64,000 nucleotides of DNA from Chionis minor (Eukaryota > Chordata > Aves > Charadriiformes > Chionididae): assembly GCA_013398295.1 (NCBI GenBank), contig VZSF01007300.1, forward strand, positions 1 to 64,000. Direction: 5' to 3'. The number at the start of each line of letters is the position of its first letter. Positions within the stretch are counted from its first letter, which is position 1. This document shows positions 1 through 11,600 of the stretch, piece after piece. The notes under the pieces are model-generated. The model was not told the DNA's origin. It worked only from the letters and a program-made list of their open reading frames with translations, and searched no databases. Made by a program: the position numbers and the translations under genes.

Positions 1-3000
1 TTAACATTCTGTGGTTCTGTGTGTAGATTTAGGGCAAGTATATGGTCTCGAAAAGCTAAGTACTGGTAGTGGAGGGAGCCCAAAAACTAGAAAACTTGCA
101 CAAAGTAGAGCTGAGCGAGTGGGAGCTGGGAAGCTTGCTGCCAAGCAGCAGTAGCACTCACTCATCCCTCATCCTCTGCTCTGTGAGGACCATCACCAGA
201 CCGGTTACCAGCCAGTTTGGTTTGGTTTAGGGCCGTTGAGTAGTCGAAAGTATGAGCTACTAGTACGCTTTTGGGCTTTTGACCATGAGAAGTCTCAGAT
301 GGCATCCTGTACTTTGGTCATTTTTTCCCACTGTGGGTGCCTTTCTTTTGTGTTCAGAGAAACTTGTAGCCTTCTGTTGCCTTCCATCTGAAGGTGTACC
401 TCAATATACAGATCCTGTACGATTAAACCAGGCCATTTTTCTGTCCAAAAAGCCTGCTTGGTCCAGTTGTTCCAGTGTGGAGTGACCATATAGAAGACAA
501 AATAATTTTATGCCACAGCCACTATAAGCACAAGTATGATTCTGATGTAATTTTGAAACAGAAAACCAAGTTCAAAAGTTGTGGAGTCAAATTAAGAGTT
601 TGGAAGGTCAGCACAGTGAAGAGCATCGCTTTGCCGTGCCCAGGGCTCTAGAGGAAGACTTGCACTTTGGCAGCAGGAGCTGGGAAACCGCAATTTGGGA
701 CGGCTTTGCAATCACAAAATTTGACTGGTAACGTGGTGGTGGCTTTGTGGTACGGCTCCAATGGTGCTTTTAAATTAAATCTTGCAGAAAGGTCACCTGG
801 GGGAAAGTCCTTGGTTTTCAGCTGAAAATTGGGAGTTCTGGTACTTTAAGACAGAAAAGCTGGATGGAAAAGATAGCATTATGTTTTCTGGTGTTGGTAA
901 ATTGTCACTGACACCCGCTGAAATGTAGCTATATTCACTTCTATTTCAAGATGATGGTAGATGGTAGAGAAACAAGTGGAATGGTTACCCTGGAAAGGGA
1001 ATTAGCATCAGAATTATTTTGGATGGCATTTGCTCAAATGGCTCACTTGTGAACATATCAATGGCTTACATTTTTTTTGCATTTTAGTCCATTTAGCGAG
1101 CAATGTACTGAATTTAAGGAACACGACCCGAAGGCATCTTTTGAAAAGCTACTATTGGCAGTAAAGCATTTTTCTTAAAAGCACTCCTCCCCCACCACCC
1201 CTTTCTGGGACACCAAGGGGGTTTTTTAATAGTTTAAATTTCATTGCTGGGTTGGTTTCTTTTTTTCACTTCCCAATTTCTCTGTTAGATGGTTTTCATG
1301 TGCAGGTTTTAAAACTGATTTAGAGGGAAGCTTGTCCAACTGTGACTGCAGCCTTTGGAAAGGCTTCATGATTGCAAAGTCCCTGCGGCCAGCACTGGAA
1401 TCTATGGCCCAAAGGCTCAGGGCTGTGCACAGGAGTCTGGATTGGGGTCTGGGCATGTCTTGAGTTACGTATCATTTTCATTTCAGGTATTTATTTATAT
1501 ACAGGTGTGTATATGTGTACTTAATTAAAAAATGAAAACTTTTTTCATACAAATTAGATCTCAGATGAAATCTTTCCCTCACTCCCTGCCCTTCCTCAAG
1601 CTATGAAAAGGGTTTATTCCCTTTCCCTTTTCAAATTTTGCAGCATTTCATAACTTTTCCTAATATTGGACCTTGTCATCGGCTTTTGTTACCCCTTTTT
1701 TGTTAAAAAAAGCTGACGGCTTGTCTGCTCCTTGGTTGTCTTTGGGGTTTTTTTTCAGGCTGGCTTCAAGAAGCCAATAATGGGTTTTTAAAACAGTTAG
1801 TTTTAATTTCCCCTGCCTTTGCAAGCCAAGAGGAGCAGGCATGGTCCTGAATGCCGTGGGTGCCGCCGCGGGAGCATCTCTGGGTGCCTTTTGTCACCAG
1901 GGGGGTGCAGCTGCTCACTCTTCTTCTCTGCAGGCAACGGGTCCCGGCTGGCCAAAATCTATAGCGGTTTTGTCCCTGGGAGACCGTAATGCCTTTAGTT
2001 GTCTTGGATACGTGACATCATATAGTGTTGTAATCAAATATAGGCCTTTTGCGGGGCCGCTGGGGGGGAGGATTTCAGGCTGACCTCCAGCCCGCCGAGC
2101 TGCTCCTGTGAGGTGGGCAGGGGATGGAGCAGGGCAGCCCCAGACAAAGGAGGTGAGGGAGGGGGGGAAGGTTAAATTAATGGGGGGGAAAATGGTCTGG
2201 TGTCATGCTTTTAATGCTGCCGGTCAAGCAGATGTGGTGCTTTTTATCAATGGGTTTTCACTAGTTGTGCCAAGAGGGGTTTTTTTGTTGCTCTTCCCTC
2301 TAAAGCACAAAACCTTGTGGCTGGTCCTGTGCTGCGTGCCTGCTGGCTTGGAAGTTTATCCTAAATTTGTCTAGGTGACCGGTGACAGTCGTTTAGTTGT
2401 GTAATTCTTGGGCTGTTTTAGCAGCACGATACCTACATTGATGTATTTAAGCTGGGACAGTCCCTGGTGTCAATATGCTTCCCGTAAATGCGAGTGAATA
2501 CCAAAAATAAGTAGAAGAGTTTGCTATTGGTATAGTTGCTTGCATGTAAAGTTGCACATACCAGTATTTTAAAATATTTTCTCAGAGCGTGTATATGTTA
2601 GTACAAAAGTTGTGCGTAGAGTACCCAAATACCCCAGCTCTGTAGCTAAGGCTGCAGGCCCTGAGCTTGTTCTTGTTGCAGGGCTGCTCTCATTAAGCAT
2701 GATATAGCTAAAAATCCCTTTTCTTGGATCAAAATCATATTCTACTCCTCAGACTTAGTCAATGCATGGTGAGATTTTTATTTTTTATTTTTATTTTTTT
2801 ATTATTTTTTAAATCTGGAGGGAAATTACTGCGCTGTTAGCAGGTTCCAGGTCTTCCCACCATCAACAGGGGTGATCTAGTTGCTCAGCTGTTCTACAGA
2901 AATAAATAGGTATGTTTAGTTGTGGAGAAGGTTGTCCTAACCTGGGGCACCGATGTTGTGTGGGTGCCAAATGGCACCTTTCATCCAACACCACTGGAGA

Positions 3001-5128
3001 GTAAAGAAGGGTCAAGCCGCAGCAGCAGCAGTTCCACTCACGCGCTAACTTGGCACAAAAAAACCTGTGGCATCTTTTAACAAAACGGCTGAATTCTTTC
3101 TTACCAGGTCAGTGAGTCCAGGCATGGTGGCCGTAGTACTAAAACGATGTCTGTGCACCGTTACCTGGAACGCTGCTGGTTTTGGAGGTCAGTTTTTGGT
3201 AGGATGGAGGCATCTGCTATGGCTTTGTCCCCTGGATCTGGACTTTGCTGGAGCCAAGACTTCTTCAAGAAGGGCTGTTGCAAAAAAAATGTGCTTCCCT
3301 GCCTGCCTGAGGATATGCTCAAGTGAACTTCCAGTGCTGTTAAACGGTCAGCCTAGGTTAAAGTAGCTTTGGCTTCATAAAATGCTCATTCATAAAAGTG
3401 TTTGCTCCTGTGGCAGAACACAGCGGTGCTCAAGGTCTCCCATCAAAATAAAGCCATAGCTGGGGATGTATATGGTGGCGTGCAAACCTGCTTTAACCCC
3501 AGATGTGCTGTGCTAGGCTGAGGACCTTCCAGCTTCCATAAATTTTTCCCAAATTTAGCTCTTCAGTGTGTTTGAAAGAAGACTGCAGAAATATTACCTT
3601 GTTGTGCGACATTGGATCTCTTCCAGCCTGTTAGGACTTCTCTGAACCTGACTGCTACCTGAATACACCTGCAGCCTTAATCAGCCCCTTCGGACCTGGG
3701 CTGTGCTGTTCGGGTTGCGAGTGGCCTGGGAGAGCCGGACCTCGCTGGGCTTTGGGTCTTGGATCCGCATTTATCAGCAGGGAGGTCCTCGCCTGGCTTT
3801 TATGTGTGCTCTTGAGAGATGCCAAAAATGACAGGACTGCTGGAAAGAAGGTTGGCTCTCTCGCCTGTTTTCTGGTGCACCTTTTAATCTTCTAACCCTA
3901 GAATCATAGTCCTCTCTGTATAATTGCCATGCAAAATAATGTGCACCTCTGCTGCTGTGCTGTATTTGAGGAGTACGTGCTTGCTTGGCTTTTTTTTTGA
4001 AGGTGCTTACAGGAGATACATGCTTGAGTGCCTTCGGCTTTGGAGGCGTGATGCTCCGCTCTCTGTTGCAAGTGTTAATACTAATTAACAGCGGTGTGCT
4101 GTGCTACTGTGTACTTATTGGTAGGGCAAAGCACATGGGACGAAGCACAAACTCTTGCACGTTTTTCCAAGGTGTGCTTGAAGCACGTTATTTCTGCGTT
4201 TGCACAGCTGGAGATCGCCTTCCAGCTCTACCTGTGGGGCTGGGGCTGTCCCTGTGGGAATGGCAGCCCGTCTCTGGGCGTTCAGCGTGCCAGCCGGAGA
4301 GGCCAGTTAAATGGTTGCCGTCTGCCATCCTCCTGCATTAAGAAGTGGCTCTGGGAGAGCCGAAGGAGAAGGACAGGGAGCACCTCTCAGCAGGTGCCTG
4401 TCATTTGGAGGTGGTTTCCTTGCAAGGCTTTTGCTGCCCCTGGAGTAGCTAAAGAGGCAGGGAAGGTGACAGTAAGGGAATAAAGGAGTGGAAGATAAAT
4501 TTCCTGGAGTGGCCTTGCAACGCTCGTGTGTTCTTAACCTTGCCTTTCTTAGGTTTCCCCCTCCCCTCCCTCCCTGCTGCTAATTCAGCTTGGGTGGGAG
4601 CACTGTGGAGAGCAAGTCCTAGTGCCTACCTCTAACCGTGTTTGCATCAACCTTTCTAGCCAGTAATGTTAGGAAAATATCTGAGGTTCCAAGCGTATGC
4701 GACTTTATCATGATGTCTGTATTGGAGAGCTTCTTCCATCTTCTTCTCATGGTCTGCTTTCCTTGCTCTTACTGTGGCATTTCCGATGGGTCATCCCTGT
4801 CCACAAAACCCTGCTAGCTCGCAGCAAAGATGACTTTGCTGAATTGCATGACCCTTATCTAAAATACTAAACCTCATATATTGGAAGTGGTAATCTTGAA
4901 AATGACAGCTTGGAAGCTGTGTTTTCAGAGTCCCATCTGCTTATGGCCAAGCAGAGCACACATGGCGAAAAAGAAACCGTGGATTTTGGATGTCATTAGG
5001 GGTCTGTGAATGAGGAGGGGCTTTGGGGAGCATGCAAGCTAGGTATACTCCAGTGGCACTGCTGTCACTCCCCACCAGGCTGCTATAGACAGAAAGCAGA
5101 GCGGTCTCAGCTGAATAGTTAGAGACAG

Positions 5129-5525
5129 TCCTATGGTCTGCATGGCCCTTGGGTGCTTGAGAAGTGAGGAGATCTGTGGTCCCATGTGGTCCTTGGGTGC
5201 TTGAGAGGTGAGGCGATCCTGTGGTCCACATGGTCCTTGAGTGCTTGAGAAGTGAGGAGATCCTGTGGTTCACTTGGTCCTTGGGTGCTTGAGAGGTGAG
5301 AAGGTCCTGTGGTCCCACGTGGTCCTTGGGTGCTTGAGAGGTGAGGAGATCCTGTGGTCCACGTGGTCCTTGGGTGCTTGAGAGGTGAGGAGATCCTGTG
5401 GTCCACGTGGGTCCTTGGGTGCTTGAGAGGTGAGGAGATCCTGTGGTCCCATGTGGTCCTTGGGTGCTTGAGAAGTGAGGAGATCCTGTGGTCTGCATGG
5501 CCCTTGGGCGCTTGAGAGGCGAGAC
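5129..5525. repeat. Minisatellite, about nine copies of a 44/45-bp unit
   Basis: A block beginning with a tgtggtcc-type core and passing through ggtccttgggtgcttgagag recurs about nine times head to tail. Units differ by a few substitutions and by one-base length changes (44 or 45 bp). On the minus strand the repeat reads as an open frame with a 15-residue period, an artefact of the near-45-bp unit. No splice sites or other sign of coding were seen. Confidence 0.9.
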
Positions 5526-7341
5526 AGACATTAACATGTCTGTCAATGAGCCTGTCTGTGGGATACCCCTTGGAGCTGCCGTGGTTGATCTTTGCCTAGG
5601 GGAAAGGCAAGCTTTTGATGGCTTTGCAGTCCTTTGTGGTAGGAAGGCTGCCACTGTTGGTTTCTTCTTTGGACTGCTGCAGTGGCAGGCCAGAGTAAAC
5701 TGGACAGAACTAGAGGTTGTGATATTCTGACCTCAAGCGAAACAATTGTAGGATAGCCTGGTATAAAGCACATTACGTCTTCAGGGCTGTGGTGATGCTG
5801 TCTAGGCACGGTGGCTATCTCCAGAAAGGCAGCGCCAAAATTATCAGTTGATGGTCTTCGATGTTACTAGTCTCGTTACTGCCATTGCAATGGAGTTAAG
5901 TATTACTTCATTAAAATAACTCTTCCTGTTGCACACACTGCTGTTTCTATATTTAAATTACCCTTGATTCAGATCACTGGAGAACACCCTTTGAAAACTG
6001 CAGTTGTTAGGGAACTGTGATTTTAATTTTTTTCCTATTTATTAAACAATAATAGTCTAATAGTGGCCTTTATAGCGTTCTAGAAAAAATGTTTTAATTT
6101 CTGCTGATGTGTTCATGTAGAAGATGTGCGAGGTGGTGAACTAGGCACTAAGAAGGCAATATGAGATGTGGATTTCTGTAATGCATCTATTAAAAAATGT
6201 GGCACTAGCCTATGTTATTTACTGTACGTATACTCCTAGGAAAGAATTACTTTCTTAAGTAGGGTATTAATTATTCTAGTGATTCTCTGCTAAGACATAA
6301 TGGTGTGCAAACAAATAGTATGTTGACACCACAACACCTACGTGATTTTAAGTGCCAGTTTAATATGTTTGTATGGTTTTTTCCCGTCTGTATTTGAGAG
6401 AAGACTCTCAGAGTGCTTGGGCATGTCTTCGTTGTAAAACAGACTTTATTACCCCATGTTCACTGAAGGAATAAGTACAGTGATCTAAAATTTGCATGTG
6501 TGTGTGTGTGTATGTGCATGTTGCTGATCTACTGTGCTGACTGAAGATTTGCAAAGAGATATTTCATGCAACATGAACCAAGTGCTAAAATTACTAATAC
6601 ACAGCTGAGAGATGTCAGCTAGTCCGTAGCTGCCTAAAGAGGCGCTGAACAAGGAGGTAAAGGTACTCATCATAAGGAAAACAGTGCAACTCCCATTGCA
6701 GCAGTGTTTGGGTTTGTCTCCCTTGATGAATTTTATCACTAGCTCTTTGTTTTGTTTTGGTTTTTTTTTAATTTTGGAAAGGATTGAAAAAGTGACATAA
6801 GCGTATGTATATATTGCTGTACTTAAAGCCAGCAATCACTGACTGCCAATATAAATCTGCTCTGATGGCTTGGGGGAGAAGTAAATTGTAGGGAGAGCAA
6901 AGCTATTTTTGACCAGATATTTGAGCAGTTTGCTTTGCTTTAATTTTTTTTTTTTTTTTTTAAGACTAAGCTGGTAGTTAATCATACCCGTCCCTGCACT
7001 TCAATAGAAAATTTGGGCAGGGTTTCCAGCACTAGTGCTGGTAAGCATAGGTGCAGGTGTTGCTGTCAAACCAGCTTTGCAATAGCTGGTGCAAAAGCGC
7101 ATGAACAGATGAAGAGAGGAGAAGAAATTGCTGGTGGGAAACCCGGTGCATTTTCCAGGGAAGGCACAAATTCTGTGCCCCATGCCTGCCCAAGGCTGGC
7201 CGGGCTCCAGCCTCTGTTGGGGAGCGTAAAATGGAGGTGTCCTGTTGTCTTTCTGTGTCGCCACGTCACGCCTCCATCATGCGTGTTGCTCCCTTCCTCC
7301 AAAAATAAGGAGGCTGGGCAAATCCATCTCCAGGCAGGTTC

Positions 7342-7712
7342 ATAAAATCATAGAATGGTTTAGGTTGGATAGGAACTTAAAGATCATCTAGTTCCAACCC
7401 CCCTGCCATGGGCAGGGACACCTCCCACTACAGCAGGTTGCTCAAAGCCCCATCCAGCCTGGCCTTGAACACTGCCAGGGATGGGGCATCCACAATTTCT
7501 CTGGGCAACCTGTTCCAGTGCCTCACCACCCTTGTAGTGAAAAATTTCTTCGTGAGATCTACCCTCTTCCAGTTTGAAGCCATTATCCCTTGTCCTGTCA
7601 TGACGTGCCCTTATAAAAAGTCCCTCTCCAGATTTCTTGTAGGCCCCTTTCAGATACTGGAAGGCTGCTATAACATCTCCCTGGAGCCTCCTTTTCTCCA
7701 GGCTGAGAATAA
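7342..7712 (-). mobile_element. CR1 LINE, 5'-truncated 3' end
   Basis: The + strand begins with aatcatagaatggtttagg, the reverse complement of the usual avian CR1 3' terminus. It continues through the typical CR1 3' region (tccaaccccc, cagcctggccttgaacact, ggcaacctgttccagtgcc, ctggagcctccttttctcc). The element is therefore on the minus strand, with its 3' end at 7342 and a truncated 5' end near 7712. It is moderately diverged. An open frame at 7408-7851 on the + strand is antisense CR1, not a gene. Confidence 0.93.
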
Positions 7713-8054
7713 CGTGAGAGCTGACTGGCTTAGATCCTACCTGTTTAAGGTCTTTTTCAGATTTCAGATGTTGACATCAAAATCGCTATTATTCCTCTTT
7801 CCGAATTGGCTTTTCGGGATAGATGGAGCAGTTTGCAAGTGCTTACTGTAAGTTCTGGTTATAAACCCGGGGGAGTTAGCATGTGCTTGTGAAGGCTACC
7901 GGGGGTCTCATATTGGACCGTGGCTCTCATCGGTGACGGCAGTATCCCTGCACGGTGTGGGGACGGCAGGGTGCTGCGTTTGGGTTTGGTGGGCTGCCAC
8001 CGAGCGTGATTTTTGAAGGTTTGCATTGATTTCTGACTGTCTCCTTTGTTGCAG

Positions 8055-8605
8055 ACCAATAAAGCTAAATGGGTCCAGTCACTGGAATGACTCCGGATAA
8101 GAAAGCTGAAACGCCAGGAGCAGAAAAAGCTGCAGGACTACGGCAGTGTCATGGAATGGGCAGCTTGCCTGACGCAGGCGATGCCGGCAGGCCAAAGGCC
8201 ACCGTGGTGGACAGAGATTCAGCAGACGACGAGCTCACGAATTTGAACTGGCTGCATGAAAATACTAACCTTCTAACAAACTTCAGCCTTGGAAGTGAGG
8301 GTCTTCCAATCGTTAGCCCCTTGTATGACATTGAGGGCGACAGCGTGCCATCCTTTTCGCCATCCTGCTACCAGAACCCCGAAAAAAAATCCTCCACTTC
8401 CAAACCCCCTTACTCTTTCAGCCTCCTCATTTACATGGCGATTGAGCATTCCCCCAACAAGAGCTTGCCAGTCAAAGAAATCTACAGCTGGATCCTGGAG
8501 CGCTTCCCCTACTTTGCCACGGCACCCACCGGCTGGAAGAACTCGGTCCGACACAATCTCTCTTTGAACAAGTGTTTCAGAAAGGTGGAGAGAAGCCATG
8601 GCAAG
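8055..8605 (+). CDS. FOXN2: FOXN2 coding exon 1 (codons 1-179)
   Basis: The acceptor ctcctttgttgcag ends at 8054. Fourteen bases of 5' UTR with an in-register taa precede the ATG at 8069. The exon ends in phase 0 at AAG before gtgaga. It encodes the N-terminal region and most of the forkhead, through the recognition helix. The reading frame continues 150 nt into the intron, so an intron-retained form would add a non-forkhead tail. Confidence 0.93.
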
Positions 8606-11600
8606 GTGAGACCTGGTGGGAGGGAGGTGGATCGAGTTTTGAAGTTCAGGGGGAAATGGAGAAGACTGTTGTTCTCAAGGACTTTTGGGGTTGTGTGTTT
8701 TTTTGGTTTTTTTTTCCCCTCCACATCCTCTTATTTACTTTATTTGCAGCTGTAGATGGTTTGGAAATGCCACTTCTGACAAATCACAGGATGACAAAAG
8801 TCACTTGGTTTTGTTATTTAGTGCTGGCCCGGGTAGAGCTAGCTGTGGTGCATCCTTTTTAAAGCTGGCTAACATGCTATTGCAAAGGACCCCATTTCCA
8901 CTTCCTTACAATTTTGTTAGCCTGCAGTGCCCAGCCTGAAATTTCAGACAGCTGTCTTAGGGTGTCTTTTTGCTGAAGCTCCTTAATCTGGTGCGCTCTC
9001 TGTTTTTCAATGCCAAAATTTCAGGGTGTGTCCTTCCCGGCTTTTCCATCGCGGCCACGGCTACGACTGCACCAGGAAGCAGAGGAGATTGCGGGATGCC
9101 AAGCAGCATCCCCGCTTGGCTAGCCCAGGTGTTGCCCATTTGGGTGCAGATCTGGTCTTCTGCAGGGCACCCTTGCTTACCGGCGTGTGTCCGTGGCTGT
9201 TTCTCAGTCCAGCAGCTGTCTTGGATATTAACCTCGCTCTTTCCCTTGTGATCTTCATTTACACTTAGCACAGCTCTAGCTTTCCAATAACCACCTTAAT
9301 TCCTGTATTTAACATACTGTATTGCTTTAACCTCTGTAAGAACGTAACAGTGTGTGTCTCTGCGTGGTGCAGACACAAGCTTCGCTTCTTAAAGTCACAA
9401 GATACTCCTTCCTCTACAAATTCCTCTTCTGACTTGTGTGACTTTACTAGTGACTTCCTTCCTCCTGCTCTCATTTCCCATCCCATTCCTCAAAGAGGAA
9501 TTCCTCTGACTTAAATAAACCAACAAACCACATACCAAAAGTCAACAAACAAATTCGGGACCTGTGTGCTTGGAGGTCAGCCTAAGTGGCAACAGGCTTG
9601 TTATCAGCAACGCATGCAACGCCTGGCGTGCTTCACAGCCTCTTGCTGTAGACAGAGGTCCTGGAGCTGAGTGGGCAACAGGAAGGATTGCCTTGTACTG
9701 GTGGGACCGAACGTCACGGCTTCTCAACATCCCTGGAAGAGGTGCTGCAGGAGTGTGCTTGCTGCGCTCTGTCTGCTCCCAGACATTGTCCACAAGACTC
9801 TGCTGTAGCAGACACGGCATCAAAAACCTCCAAGGCACGTGCAGGTGATGCCCCAGCGCCAACTCTCACACTCCGCAGAGCTGTTTCCACCGAGCTGCAC
9901 CACCTTGTGCTGCAGACGTTGCTTTGGATGGTCATTCTGTTTGCACATGTATTTGTATCAGCCAGCCAAATGCCTTTACCCTGCCTGTCGCAGCAGGCTG
10001 CGGGAGTTTGGGAGTCTAGGATGGCATTCGGCAGAGATTGAGGGAAGGCTGTCCTTGCTTGGTCACTGAAAAATATTGTACGTTATGGTTTTCTTCTAAT
10101 GAGTTGAAGGATGCTGAAGGGAAAGTAACTGCTTTGACATGTCTTATGAGCCAGCGCTGCAGTCAAGAGGAGGAACTTCTCATGCCATGGAAACGGGGTG
10201 TACGTACATCAAACCTCTGCTAAAATAGACGTCCTTTCTTATGATGCTGCTGTATCTAAGTGGTTTGTCAAGGTTTGCCCCAGGTGATAGGCTTTAGGAG
10301 CTGAAATACCCTTTCTTATTAGAGCAGCAGTTGAGCTCATATCTGCAGTCATCCAGACAGGTGAGATTTCAGTGGTTCTCTGGTAATGGTGCTTGGGAGC
10401 TGGAGCTGATGAACAGCCAGGGGATGATGCTGGAACCAGTCCCTGGGACACCTGCTTGCCTTCCACTGTTTTTGTGGTGGCCCTGGTGCCCCTGGAGATG
10501 TGGAGGTGTGACTGTGGGCCGGCAATCCTCAGAAGATACGGCTAATGCTCTTTGCATCTTAAGGACTGTCATGCAGCCTTAGGGTTGGAGGGACAGATCT
10601 ACAGTGGGAAATTGCGTTTTTTTTGAGGGAGCAGTGTCTGATATACAGCACTGGAGGACTTGGAGTGAAAAGCAGTTTGGAGTTGGAAGCTCTGAAGAGT
10701 CTCCAGGCTCTGTGCTAGACTTGTTTCTACAATTGTGGGTTTGTGGATTTTTTTTGTTAATCAATACCACTGGGGGGAAAAGGTGTGAGGAGGCAGGAGC
10801 GGCATCCACGCCAAGCATCAGTTTGGCATTCCACTGCTCGCAGGGATGTGGCCCTGCCACTGTCTCCTCCGGAGGTCAGGGCGGGGGACAGGACTTGAAT
10901 TCCTTCAACAGATCTCCCTTTCTTCTTCTTGGTAGATATATGTCTTAGGGTTTGGTTTTTTTGTTCTTTTAGGGTTTGTCTCTCTTTTTTGACAAGAGAT
11001 AGTGGTAAGCAATCTGTGTGGCTATTCACACATTTGGGCAAAGAGCAGGTCCTATCTATAAGCCTGTAGAGATAGGAGAGAGATGCCTGTTGTCTGATAA
11101 ACCTCTTAGTGAATGTACCTCTATGCACAGTATTTTATGGTGGTTCACCTAGCTCAAGTGGAAGTAGCTGGTGAGAATTGCCCATACCTGATGGAGCTGG
11201 GATCACTGCCCAGGGCTGAAGCTCACGGAGGGTTTTCTGCAGCGTGGGGATGGGTGTCTGCCTCCGCAGCGAGGCCAGGACACTGGTGCCACCTTAGCTG
11301 CTCTGCTTCTGTTGCTCCTTGGGCTTTCCTTGCTGGCCTGGTCATACTCAGTAGTCGTACTTTACTGCTAGCAGGGAAAGGACCATGGCAGGGTGGTGGT
11401 AAAGGTGAAGAACAAGGCTGCACAACGGAAGGCATCTTGTTTCCAACCCAGGTTGCTATAATCACGCCCCGAAATGCTGGGGACTGAAAACTTACTGTTG
11501 TTATAAAATAGTCCAGTGCTTCAAAATGCAGGAATTATTTTCCTTCCCAATTTTCTTGATTTGGTTAGATAAAATCCTGCACATCAAATAAGAAATGTTA

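Larger units (their letters stand above)
1..8054. other. Sequence upstream of FOXN2 coding exon 1 (probable 5' intron)
   Basis: No coding exon or CpG island is visible here. FOXN2 has non-coding 5' exons in other vertebrates and its promoter is probably left of the window, so this stretch is read as the intron before the first coding exon. It contains a 44/45-bp minisatellite (5129-5525), a short TG-rich tract near 6497-6520, a T-run near 6943-6961 and a CR1 element (7342-7712). Open frames such as 3985-4483 lack splice or codon support and are taken as chance. Confidence 0.6.

Noticed and set aside
3985..4483. Overlapping 118- and 129-codon plus-strand frames
   Set aside because: Cys/Trp/Leu-heavy composition, no exon boundaries and no family resemblance; probably chance.
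4941..5654. 237-codon minus-strand open frame with 15-residue repeats
   Set aside because: It is the minisatellite read in one frame; a near-45-bp unit keeps several frames open and there are no splice sites or codon constraint.
7408..7851. 147-codon plus-strand open frame
   Set aside because: Most of it is antisense CR1 3' sequence.
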